From the NCBI GenBank assembly GCA_963971535.1, contig OZ020594.1, positions 114,782,418-114,846,417 of the forward strand: 64,000 nt of DNA. The letters are read 5' to 3'. The stretch comes from Notolepis coatsorum. Taxonomy: Eukaryota > Chordata > Actinopteri > Aulopiformes > Paralepididae. The notes beneath the pieces are model-generated. The model made no database searches. It was not told the DNA's origin and saw nothing but the letters and a program-made list of their open reading frames with translations. Each line of letters opens with the position of its first letter. Position 1 is the first letter of the stretch. Positions 53,866 to 63,290 of this stretch are shown piece by piece. Both the position numbers and the translations under genes were made by a program.

Positions 53866-54943
53866 TAGAGTTGTTCCGATACCGATACCAGTATCGGAAA
53901 AGCCGCCGATACTGGCTAAAATGCTGGTATCGGTATCGGCGAGTACCCTCTAATGCTGCGCTCCGATACCATATGACGTAATTTATCAACAACACTGTGG
54001 TCTGTTGAGTAAGCATTATAAAACAAACGTGTGCTTAATCGATTAAAGTGTCAATGCCATTTGTCATTTTAACAGCAGATACTTTCTTAAATGTCATCGT
54101 CCCGACAGAGCGGTGTTGACGGCGAGCTCATGGGTTCGCTTGGTGGCCGGTGTTATTAGCATTGAACAGCTAACCGAAAGCTAGCTTTAACATTACCTTG
54201 GCTAAAGTTGGGGCTATTCATATAATCCAGCAATAATGGCTGCAGACCTGCAAGCAAAGTACAGCAAGTTGGCAAAGGAGTATTCGTTAAATCACAATGT
54301 CACCAGTAACGTTACAGTCTTTTCATATACCGACAGCTCATGCTATGCTAACTTAGCTCACGTTGGTGTCGTCATTGAGACCACCTCGCGTACACAATTA
54401 ATGACATGTTGCGGACAGCCATATCGGTGACAATGTTTAGCTTTTAGTGCCAAATGATAAGAGTCTGAGGCGGAGTCTCAAAAGAGAACGTTGAATATTT
54501 ATTGTGCAAAAATCACAACAGATCGACTGCTACTGAAACGGAGCCTTGTAGACAGACTGAGTAGGGTATATCTGCAGAGCCAGTGGGTAGCGAGTGCAGC
54601 AACGTATAATGTCCGTGTGGATCATTGGAGTAGGGTATATCTGCAGTGCTGAAGCCCCATACTCATTGATTAATGATAATACAAATCTATACAATCACCT
54701 GTTGTTGAATAAATACCATTACTTTCTAGTTATTACAAAAAAACAGTATATATATAAAACAGTATTTGTTAAAAAAAAAAAAAAAATTATATTTATAAAA
54801 AATTTATATAATATCGTTTTTTTTTTTTTTTTTTTTTTTTTATGTATGCACTGGTATCGGATAAGTATCGGTATCGGCCGATACCCAAAGCTTAGGTATC
54901 GGAATCGGATCGGAAAGGAAAAAATGGTATCGGAACATCTCTA
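53866..54943. mobile_element. non-autonomous hAT element (TAGAG ends) with captured host exon
   Basis: The ends TAGAGTTGTTCCGATACC and GGTATCGGAACATCTCTA are inverted repeats differing at one position, with ATCGG/CCGAT-rich subterminal zones. Flanking octamers (ATTTTAAC, GCTCAAAC) do not match, so the TSD is decayed or the flank has changed. The right flank is SINE sequence. The centre (54090-54320) contains a promoter-like segment and the ppp1r21-like exon. Most of it recurs, truncated, at 15622-16340. Confidence 0.88.
54236..54289 (+). pseudogene. ppp1r21: captured first-exon fragment resembling ppp1r21, copy 2 with ATG
   Basis: The codons read MAADLQAKYSKLAKEYS and then diverge where the other copy shows AAG|GTAAAT, because a small deletion removed the donor here. 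The preceding 140 bp include a TTAGC-rich, CpG-containing stretch, consistent with a promoter and 5'UTR carried along. In the family as I know it, PPP1R21/KLRAQ1 begins with a closely similar sequence before its KLRAQ motif. The 65-codon open frame past this point reads intron-like sequence and is not expected to be protein. Together with the 16160-16213 copy, the data imply capture of genomic (unspliced) DNA. Confidence 0.58.
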
Positions 54944-55629
54944 GCTCAAACCCAGCATCTCCTGCGTTCAGGGGAGGAAATTAGGCCCTTTTACTCGCCA
55001 AATGCGAGTATTATTTATGTTTGGCGAGTGATTCATGAAGAGCACTCGCCACACTGGCGAGTAGTAAACAAAACAAAAAAAATCATTCTGCAATCTGCTG
55101 ATTCGCTCACTGGCACAAGCCGAACTCTGACTCCCCCCTTATGATTCCTCCCATTTGCGCCTCATAATAATCCATAACCAATGAACATCATCGTTGCGCT
55201 CTAAGCTCCTCCAATGAACACTTGTTTTCTAGAAGATGCCGCCCATCTAGGGGAAGTGGACAGACCACTGCGGCCCTACAGACTCCTGTCACCGGCTTGA
55301 CAACGTAGACAAAAACACATCAGTGGATGAAAATAATTGCATGTAGAGTCGTCGCTTTCGGATATCAGTACGGTCTGACATGGGGGCGAACAACAGCACG
55401 CGACGCATCTCCTTCGAGTCGGATGAGAATAACAAGTGGGCGTGAGGCTAACGATTCCATAGCCCCTTTCGTGACTGCGATACACAGTCACTGGCTCCCA
55501 CGTTACTAGCCATGTTAATGTGCACATCAAGCACTGGTTAAAGACGAGCGGTGGGTCCAAAATATATCAGATATAAATTTCAAAGGTACTCACCGTTGCA
55601 TTAGGGTTTCACACACACACGGCGGGGTT

Positions 55630-55860
55630 TGAAAGCTCGGCGTTGCTAATAAACATTTTAAATCATTTTTATAAACGAGTAAGAAAATCACTGAGCTAGC
55701 CTTGGCTAAAATGGCTGCTTCCGCATTTTCACGCAGGAGCGCTGTGATTGCTGGGCGCACCAGGCACGTGACAAAGCAGCCAGCAATCACAGCCAGCGCT
55801 CCACAGCCAGTTTATAAAAATGATTTTAAATGTTTATTAGCAACGCCAAGCTTTCAATGC
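55630..55860. repeat. long inverted repeat inside the 54969-56785 hAT
   Basis: The arms share GTTGCTAATAAACATTTTAA / TTAAAATGTTTATTAGCAAC-type sequence, extending about 45 bp. They continue inward with GCGCTGTGATTGCTGG against CCAGCAATCACAGCCAGCGC. A strong stem-loop is expected in RNA. Confidence 0.88.
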
Positions 55861-56139
55861 AGCCAAGTGAAATTTTATTATTACCGAATTATTACCGGGT
55901 TTTCCCCCATATCACCACTCGCCCATATGCCCTTCACAACGGTGATGTTGTCATACTTGTCATTCAGAATACACCTGCTGAACCCCTAGCGTTGACATGA
56001 GATTCGATTACAATGTATTGTCATCATACAGCACAAGTACAGTACAACCAGAATACGTTTGGCATCCAACCAGAGTGCAAATGTAACAAGTCATGTTCAA
56101 GTTGTTTTATTTAGCTATTACATTACAGTGAAATGCTTG

Positions 56140-56600
56140 GTTCTTTCACTGCCCAGCCCAGTCCAGCCCAACCCAGTCCAACCTAGACCAGCCCAACTTT
56201 CCCTGCCCAACCCAGTCCAGCCCAGCATCTTTCACTGCCCAGTTCAGCCCAACCCAGTCCAGAATAGTTCCCTCTTTCATGTTAATATGTGATATCCTAA
56301 TATTTTGAATAGTAGAGACGGTGTGATTAATATATCGCTGCTGTCGGGACAAAACCTCATAACTCCATTTTTTGAAAAAAAAAAATTATTATATAAATCA
56401 ACTCCGTAGATCATCCTCCATATGTGTGTGTGGGTTTTACAAAGTTTAAACAATGGGAAAGCATTAAACCGATCATCTGTCTAAACCTCCTAACTCTATT
56501 CACCCTCAAATCTGTGTTAGTTTTTTTCATCTGCTGAAAAGTTGGGTTTTTGGAGTTATGAGGTTTTGTCCCGACAGCAGCGATATGTTTTATGCTAATA
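56140..56600. repeat. CCCAGTCCAGCC tandem and a 25-bp inverted repeat
   Basis: 56150-56265 is an imperfect CCCAGTCCAGCCCAAC tandem. GGGACAAAACCTCATAACTC (near 56347) is the reverse complement of GAGTTATGAGGTTTTGTCCC (near 56553). Confidence 0.85.
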
Positions 56601-56888
56601 TTAAAGAGTAGAGACACGGTGTGATTATTACTATGATTGAAAATCAATTTAGACGAAGACATACAAAGAAGTAATTGTCACAATTAGCGATTTATTTATG
56701 GCTGGTAAAAAATCTGTTTGGCTGGTAAAAAAAATCCTATACTCGCCAGTTGGCTGGTAAGCCAAAACGTTAGTTTCCTTCCCTGCCTGTGTTAGTGGCG
56801 AGCGTCAAAAGTACGTTAACAAAAAGGGTTCAGTCAATAATTCAGGGTTAGAAATACACTTTTTTCAGGGCTTTTTTGTCTCCCTTAA

Positions 56889-57791
56889 CACATTCCCTGC
56901 CAAACCACGCTGTACAGCGATATTGAGATCAATATAAAAAATTTTCGCCATGGCATTCATAATTCATATATACACCTCTGGCGCTGCAGCTGGACCCTAC
57001 GGCTAAAAAAAAAACGACGGCTCAATACCGCCGCCTGGTGGATGGTCGGGCGAGTTACACTGGTAAACAGGATATTGCTGCTGTACGTCCATTAAATTCA
57101 TCCGGCCGTCAGATATTGTCGCAAGGCTCCCGACAGACACAATAGTACATATCGATCGCTTTATAAACTTAATAATCAATATGATTTCGGCATTTATTGC
57201 GACATACAAACCGGAAATGGACCTAGGCGATCGACATCCTATACCTGGGATCTTTCACCGCCAGTCTCATTGACGCACGGTAAGAGGACACTAACGTTAC
57301 TTTCAGCTTGATTGTTTATTCTTTTCACTGCAAACCGATCTGATCAATATATCACCCATACTACATAAAGCATTTACTGACGATCACGGAATTATAAACG
57401 ACCCCCCCCCCCTTTCATCCACGCATGATGAATCATAACGTATAGGATCATATACAGTTGAATTTTTTAATATATCGTGTATCGTGAATAAACGGCAGTT
57501 GATAATCTATATATGCGTTTATGCCTATAACTCACATTCTATGAATTACTGCAGAAAACGATAAACATACTTATATTCTAGAAGGTATTTTTGGAAGAAT
57601 CTATGAATGAAAAAATATAACGTTCCTACATCCTGAACGATAGATAATCGATGTTGAATGGGCCATAGTAATGTCAATTTAGCAATACAATTTAAAAAGT
57701 GATAGCCCTGCAAAGAAGGTGAACATCTCCATAGGCTTAGAGTGGTGGCAGTGAGCCTACATTGATGGATATAACCATCGCAGGGAATGTG
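56889..57791. mobile_element. piggyBac-type MITE with TTAA target
   Basis: The ends CACATTCCCTGCC and CGCAGGGAATGTG are inverted repeats, each bordered by TTAA (56885-56888, 57792-57795). TTAA duplication with CAC/GTG-type ends is characteristic of piggyBac elements. No transposase is encoded. A C-run and AT-rich sequence fill the centre. Confidence 0.9.
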
Positions 57792-58346
57792 TTAATTGAT
57801 TTTCTTGGGCTTTTTTTGTATTTCGGGGGCACAGCATTTTTATGATAAATTAACATAAAAATTATAAAACATTGTCGACACGTACCATATGCCATTTTGT
57901 GGCTACGGCTGTCTTGGGTGGCACAAAGCGCTGTCTTTTTTTACAGTCTTTGTCCCTATGTTTGATAGCGTAATGATAATATCTCCATATATAGGGCTCT
58001 ACGGTAACCTTTTTCCCAAGGAGCTATGTGCTCCTAAATAAAATCTAAATACAAATTTAGGAGCACACAGAAATTTAGGAGCACAGTGAAAATTGTTCAA
58101 GTAACACAGAGTTTATTAACAAACTATTTATTACACGCATATTATACTGTGCGTGTGCAGTGCCGTCTGGGAGAAATGCGAGTTCCTGTGCGAAATTTAA
58201 ATGCGGGGCCCTGTTCGAAATGTTTTTATTAATGAATTAATTAATGAATACTTATTTTTGCCTTACATTTCCAAGAAATATTAAATCAGGTTGTCATCTC
58301 CATAGACGCCGATTTATGTTTCTGGCAGTGGGTGCTCAAAACAGTT

Positions 58347-58812
58347 ATTTTTTTTGTATCCACTTTTTCTCCTCAATTTCAATTTTTCTCCCATCCCAAT
58401 TTCGTATTTGCCAATTCTCCCCTCCCCTGTCTTGAAAGTTGCTAGACTATGGTTGGTTGTAGTGAGGATAGAAGCCTTGCATCACATGTCCCCTCCGGTA
58501 CACAAGCAGGCAGCCTGTCGCATCTTCTCACCAGACAGCGCGGATTCTCAGTGGCGAGGAGTAGCGCGTGGGAGGCTCACGCTGCCCCCGATACTACCTG
58601 TCTCTGCTGTGCAGGCGTCACCCAACCGACCTGTAGGAGTCGCTGTCCACAACGTCCAATCCCCACCCATCGACTTTCCACCCGCTGACTCTGCCAAATG
58701 AGCCAGTACGACGGCCGGCGCAAGTCGAAGGCAATGCTGAGATTGGGATTCGATACCGGAGTCTCTTGCATTGGTGACGAGCGCAATCTCCGCTACAATC
58801 TCCGCCCCCACA
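58347..58812 (-). mobile_element. diverged tRNA-derived SINE
   Basis: It aligns over its length with the 50708-51178 SINE, including GACCTGTAGGAGTCGCTGTCC, shown here as GACCTGTAGGAGTCGCTGTC, and the T-run at the left. The B box region is altered (GATTCGATACC) and the A box is poor, so it is unlikely to be transcribed. Confidence 0.85.
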
Positions 58813-59312
58813 CCCAAGATACACTTTCTGCAATAACCATAGCCTACATCAGGGGTCGGCAATTAGGTTTGGCCGCGGGCCAATTTTTCCCTAAGCCATT
58901 GTATGGTGGGCCAGAACCAAAAACAATGGCTAATTTAATATAATGATAGTGAAATTGTTTTAACTCTGTCAAAATAAACGAGCTGCATAGGTGGCATAAT
59001 AAACGACTATACATGTTTGCACTGAACATTATACCTTTGTCTTTTTCCATTGTATTATAAAGCGCCTCTCTCTATCGGTCTATCCTACATTACGCGCAAC
59101 GTCTATCTGACGGCCACGGACCGGTTTAATGTTGAACGTTTAATGTTAAAACTATCGATTTATATGGAATTCGTTAAACCTATCCGTTGTCTTACTTATT
59201 ATTATACTTATTATTAAACGTATTATTTATTTCTCCCAAATTAATGTTCCGAAAGTCCGTCTGTGGGCAGTCGGCCCGACATTAAACAGCAGTCTGTTAT
59301 AATCACATTTAA

Positions 59313-60025
59313 CATGTTGTAGAAATGGAGGTTTCAAGGGGTCCCGATGGGCATCGTGACGGATGAAAACATATTCCGCTGACTGCAGACTTGTAGGGAC
59401 GTGCGACCGGGGGAGGCCGTGCTGTGAGGTGGGGACCGGTGTGAATACCTTACCCTTCTCCAGAAGCGCTGTCCGCTGCTGGGCTGCAGACCAGGGGGCA
59501 GTAATGTTAGGGATGAAATCCCCTGGCACCCGCAGAGGCTGACCGTAAACCAGCTCGGCAGAGGAGGTCTGAAGGTCTTCCTTGGGGGCCGTCCTGAGAC
59601 CAAGCATGACCCACGGGAGCCGGTCGACCCAGCCGCTGTCAGTAAGGCTGGCCCGAAGTGCTGCTTTCATTGAGCGGTGAAAGCGCTCACATAACCCATT
59701 GGCCTGCGGGTGGTATGACGTAGTCCGGTGTAGCTTCACGCCCAGGCTTTTGGCGACCGTGTTCCAGAGCTCGGACGTGAACTGTGGGCCCCGGTCTGAA
59801 GAGAGGTCGGCTGGAGTGCCAAACCGGGCGACCCAGGTTCCAATAAAGGCCCTGGCCACCTCGGTGGACGTCGTGGCTGACAGTGGAACTGCCTCTGGCC
59901 AACGGGTAGTCCTGTCTACCATAGTAAAGAGGTAACTGAAGCCGTGTGAGGGGGGCAGGGGGCCCACTAGGTCAACGTTCACGTGGTCGAACCTCCTTTC
60001 AGGTACAGGGAAGTGCTGCAGGGGG
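59313..60025 (-). pseudogene. pol: Ty3/Gypsy integrase core fragment
   Basis: The minus strand reads PLQHFPVPERRFDHVNVDLV (first Asp), FSYLFTMVDRTTRWPEAVPL, LSSDRGPQFTSELW (second Asp), YHPQANGLCERFHRSMKAAL (catalytic Glu) and WVMLGLRTAPKEDL. It then runs to LKPPF, where coding is cut at the insertion edge. The catalytic triad is intact and this stretch has no stop. The 297-codon open frame overshoots on both ends; its first ~30 residues are antisense of the inverted C-terminal segment. Without LTRs, RT or protease this is a fragment. Confidence 0.85.
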
Positions 60026-60095
60026 CTGGAGACAAGTACTTTGTCGTGGACATGGGCGGGAAGCTGGAACACATTTCCATAGACCGCCAATGTAG
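60015..60095 (+). pseudogene. pol: Ty3/Gypsy integrase C-terminal segment, inverted
   Basis: On the plus strand EVLQGAGDKYFVVDMGGKLE, then HISIDR, matches the beta-strand region that follows the integrase core in Gypsy elements. It is in opposite orientation to the adjoining core (59313-60025). The two meet within a short CTGCAGGGGGCTGG-like stretch readable in both senses. Confidence 0.75.
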
Positions 60096-60463
60096 AAATC
60101 GTCGGAAAGGAGAAACGCACAATTTCTATCTTGCGACAACACCAAGCCGTGTGTCATTTATTATATTTTTAGCACCAGTGACAGCTGTCAGATCTATGCC
60201 GTGCTAGTTCCCGACAGTCCGTAGTAAACAAACATTTTATCAATGACATTCCACCAGCGCGTCTTCTCTAAGCCCAACCCCAACCAACCTCCTTAAAGTG
60301 ACAGTGCCCCATCAATACATCAAAACAATACAATGGTGAATTATGTCCATAGCACCCACTACAATGTTAAGAATTTTATGAGCGAACGAATGCTGTTAGA
60401 TTGGACATTTGTATTAATTATATCAAGCGGAGAACTGAGAAATTCGGCGAGAGAGAGAGGGGA

Positions 60464-60896
60464 TCAGTAGGATGGGCATTTGATTTTCATGCAGCACCAC
60501 GGCGGGTGCATAACATATGAACAGAACAGAATGAATGAAAAACACAACTCACCATAATGCAGCCCTGCCCTGGGCTTATTGTTTCTGTTTCGGTCCTCCA
60601 AAATCCCTGCTAATGTTTGAAACATGTCAAATGTCCACTCGCCGCCCCCCAATTCCAGATTGGCGTTGAATGCAGCTACTTTATCTTCTGCCAACTTGAA
60701 CACAGTTGTCATGCTTCATTGCCTCGTTTGCTAGCTTGTCGCCACATATTATGCAGAGAGGACGTCGGCACGTGAGAGTCACCTGTTGCGATAAACCCGT
60801 ATTTTCATGGGTGGTGTTGACGACAGCTCCACTTTGTTTTTTCCTTTCAATAAGTCGCTTTGCCTGGTGAAGTTCTGCAGAGATGTTTTCCTCCAT
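60464..60896 (-). pseudogene. ZBED5/SCAND3-like hAT transposase remnants
   Basis: One minus-strand frame (60896-60681) contains LCIICGDKLANEAMK, like the zinc-finger opening of ZBED5/ZMYM-type hAT proteins (C..C..x LANEsMKPSKL). It lacks the His residues that should follow. A second (60712-60464) reads EDKVAAFNANLELGGGEWTFDMFQTLAGIL, resembling a mid-protein segment several hundred residues downstream (described here in parts: DKVAAFNANLEL, FDMFQTLAGIL). A large internal deletion therefore joins the two. The piece is non-functional. Confidence 0.6.
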
Positions 60897-61253
60897 TTGG
60901 CAAAAGGCTATCTTTGTCCATGAATGTCTTGTGCTTGGGGTTGAGAGCTGTTGCTCCTCTCTTCATCTCACAGCGACATTACCATTCTAGAGTGAGTGAA
61001 GGGTGAATGAAAATAACTTATTGAAATCTCACTTGGACAACAGAAGCCTGTATTTATTTAGGCTAGTTTATTAGCTTATTTCAATTTAGAACAATTGGTT
61101 TATGTAAGGCTATACACCTACACAACAACCATAGTAAGAATATATAGGCTAGTTAATTACAATAAAAGAAATTCACCCCTATGGATGGTCCATTAATGGT
61201 CTATACTTTTCGCACCACTACTGAAGGCGCGAAAATGCGGTCACAGACCGCGG

Positions 61254-62206
61254 GTCCGAGGACTTGACATGGACCACACACATTAACAGTGTGGTGAAGA
61301 AGGCACGACAACGCCTCTACTTCCTCAGGCGCCTAAGGAAGTTCCAAGTCAGCCAGAAGATCCTTAAGAACTTCTACTCATGTACAATAGAGAGCATCTT
61401 GACCGGCAACATCACCTCCTGGTTTGGGAATAGCACTGCAAAAGACCAAAGCAGACTACAAAGAGTGACACGTTCAGCCGAACGCACAATTGGAGGGGGG
61501 CTCCCCACCCTCCAGAACATTTACTACAAGCGTTGCAAGGGGAAGGCTAAGAGAATTATTAAGGACTCGAGCCACCCGAACAACTGCCTCTTTGAACTGC
61601 TGCCGTCAGGCAAGCGATACAGGAGTCTCAAGGCGAGCACAGAAAGACTCAGAAGTAGCTTCTATCCCCAGGCCATCAGGCTGCTAAACGAACAATGAAT
61701 GAACACTACACAACAACAACCACCAAACACACATAGCACACACATCCACACGCACACACTCACTTTAAACAAACACACTGTAGCACCCACTCCACACACT
61801 TTATAGCACACACCCACTTTAAACAAACACACTGTAGCACCCACTCCCCACACTTTATATTTATGGATGAAGGATTGCACTACAACTCGTACACCTTACT
61901 GTAAATTGTACCTAAAATTGTACCTCATCCCATTTCTGCTTTGCACTAGATAGTACTGTACATTAGTACACTGCATAGTATTGTGTATTGTATATTATAT
62001 GGTAACTCAGAACATTGTACATATGTCTATACCGAACACTGTGACCTCATTTTCTTCTTCTAAATTCATGCTATATTATGTTATTATGTTATTTGATACT
62101 ATCTTGTCTAGCACAGTCTCTGGAGCGTAACAGTAAGAAGCATTTTGTATGAAAGTATTCTGTACTTCTGTATGACAACTATTAAAGAACTTGAACTTGA
62201 ACTTGA
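61254..62206 (+). mobile_element. 5'-truncated LINE with C-terminal ORF2 and 3'UTR
   Basis: It begins inside ORF2 ([20 protein letters not shown]) and is open to RLLNEQ at 61698. It includes [19 protein letters not shown] and has a 3'UTR with two CTTTAAACAAACACACTGTAGC units and a (GAACTT)n tail. It closely matches the end of the 43622-46727 copy. No catalytic motif is included. Confidence 0.92.
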
Positions 62207-62400
62207 AAGTGTTTTCATTATGAGTTTAGTCATGATTATACCAAATAGGCTACACATCGAATATGATTAATTTAATAATTAAATGGAAAACAAATAATAT
62301 ATATTTGGTCTGTGATGGAAAGTGATTAACATTCTATTCATTAATATTTTTTATATAATATAAAGAAATAATAATAATCTTTATTTATTTATTTTTTCTT
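62207..62400. other. AT-rich spacer within the nested hAT
   Basis: No gene was seen. It may be part of the 58158-62470 element's own internal sequence. Confidence 0.4.
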
Positions 62401-62582
62401 CTCCGCAAGGCCTCCTAGGTGCGAGGCCCTGTGCGACCGCACCTCTTGCACGCCCCTTGCGGCGGCCCTGTGCGTGTGCATACTAAGGGCCAAACATCTG
62501 TGCACATAACACCAAAATCACACATTGGCCCATGCCTACTAGACGCAAAGGATATCGGTTGTCAAGCTGCTTTTGTATGTTG

Positions 62583-62640
62583 TAGTGTTGTCACAATACC
62601 AACATTTGGACTTTGATACAGATAGGAAAGGTAATGGAAT
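62583..62640. mobile_element. isolated hAT-like terminus (TAGTGTTGTCACAATACC)
   Basis: It matches the start of the TAGTGTTGTC family seen at 33124, 47536 and 47786. No second terminus was found, so it is a fragment. Confidence 0.5.
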
Positions 62641-62871
62641 ATATTATTAGATGACAGAACATGGAAAATTCTTTATACAATTATTTAATTCATTATAATT
62701 GAAACGCTATTGAATAGTTAATACAATTATTCTGTTACAGCTACAACTGAGCTATAATTTATACTATAGCTACTGTCCATGCAAACGGGAACGGGACACA
62801 CATCTGTGCAATAGCACACACCACCAAAGTCACTGGCTGGCCCACAGTGTGCGTGTGTGTGTGTATGTCCG

Positions 62872-63000
62872 TGTGCTAACTTCGCTAGCGTTATCAGCGA
62901 TCAATTTAATGTTATCCACCTCAGTAACATTAGCTGCCTTGCCGGATTCCTCTTTCTCCTCGTCACTCTTTCGCTCAAAATAAAAATTAATGGGCTTCAT
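62872..63000 (-). pseudogene. N-terminal exon of a hAT transposase-like protein
   Basis: An ATG at 63000 opens MKPINFYFERKSDEEKEESG, then KAANVTEVDNIKLIADNASE, about 43 codons, before a CA-repeat. It sits about 240 bp inside the right terminus of the 56843-63244 hAT, in the orientation and position expected for a first transposase exon. Many hAT proteins open with a short Met-x-x-Ile/Leu-x-x-Phe-Phe-basic peptide. No BED finger or catalytic domain remains. It is too short to assign to a subfamily. Confidence 0.45.
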
Positions 63001-63244
63001 GGCTGGCTGAATTTTTAGCGTTGTCTGATTCTTAATGTATAACTTGCCGTGACTTTCTTTTCCTGCGCGTACTGTGTTATCGATCGTGTCCTTTCTCTCT
63101 CATGAAACCAGCCGCGTCACCAGAGGAAACTACTGTGATTGGAACGTTTATGCGGCTTGTGGAATGTGGGACTTGTAGTTTTTGAACGATTAGCAGCAGA
63201 GCGAAAAAAGCACTACCGAGTTTGTAATTTAATTTCGAACCCTG

Positions 63245-63288
63245 GTCAATATACATATATACAATATAGAATACAGAGTAGAAAAAAG
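63245..63288 (-). mobile_element. LINE 3'UTR scrap
   Basis: CAATATAGAATACAGAGTAGAAAA resembles 52260-52285 (CAATATACAATGCAGAGTAGAAAAG) of the minus-strand LINE 3' end. Confidence 0.5.
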
Positions 63289-63290
63289 TA

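Larger units (their letters stand above)
54969..56785. mobile_element. hAT element (CAGGGGAGGAAA ends) inserted in a SINE remnant
   Basis: The ends CAGGGGAGGAAATTA and TAGTTTCCTTCCCTG are inverted repeats. Flanks CCTGCGTT (54961-54968) and CCTGTGTT (56786-56793) match at seven of eight positions, the change being C to T in a CpG. Flanking AGCTCAAACCCAGCATCTC (left) and GTGTTAGTGGCGAGCGTC (right) are the two halves of a tRNA-SINE head. Both ends carry GGCGAGT/GGCTGGTAA-rich sequence. No transposase was recognised. Confidence 0.88.
59309..60374 (-). mobile_element. Ty3/Gypsy fragment with internal inversion
   Basis: It interrupts a hAT segment whose uninterrupted relative is at about 34440-34460 (CACATTTATGAGC). 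TTTA may be the duplicated target. It contains the integrase core on the minus strand, the integrase C-terminal part on the plus strand, and about 280 bp of probable LTR sequence (on the minus strand beginning TGTAGTGGGTGC near 60363). Confidence 0.7.
58850..61253 (-). mobile_element. ZBED5-like hAT derivative (CAGGGGTCGGCAA end), 3' end lost
   Basis: The left end CAGGGGTCGGCAATTAGG is a known hAT style, but no matching right end was found before the LINE at 61254. It contains a promoter-like segment shared with 34390-34530 (split by the Gypsy piece), and minus-strand transposase remnants at 60460-60896. Confidence 0.6.
58158..62470. mobile_element. hAT element (CAGKGCCG ends) with TSD TGCGTGTG, containing four other TEs
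   Basis: The left end CAGTGCCGTCTGGG and right end CTTGCGGCGGCCCTG are imperfect inverted repeats, flanked by TGCGTGTG at 58150-58157 and 62471-62478. Subterminal GAAATGCGAG...CTGTGCG on the left mirrors CTGTGCGACCGCACC on the right. Nested inside are a SINE, a ZBED5-like hAT derivative, a Gypsy fragment and a LINE. Confidence 0.88.
56843..63244 (-). mobile_element. hAT element (CAGGGTT ends, GTGCTCC type), greatly expanded by nested insertions
   Basis: The left end CAGGGTTAGAAATACACTTTTTT and right end AATTTAATTTCGAACCCTG are similar inverted repeats. GTGCTCCTAAAT and AGGAGCACA motifs lie at 58028-58085. Minus-strand coding starts near the right end (62870-63000). The flanks (GTCAATAATT left, GTCAATAT right) are similar but not an exact octamer pair. 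Inside lie a piggyBac MITE and a second hAT with its own insertions. Confidence 0.65.

Noticed and set aside
55276..55989. Cys-rich 94-codon minus ORF and 95-codon plus ORF in a hAT element
   Set aside because: They overlap an inverted repeat, have no recognisable domain, and no splice or start support.
56835..63252. GTCAATA(AT)T as an exact 8-bp TSD for the outer hAT
   Set aside because: The two flanks differ by an indel and both resemble LINE 3'UTR sequence, so the match may reflect the target rather than a clean duplication.
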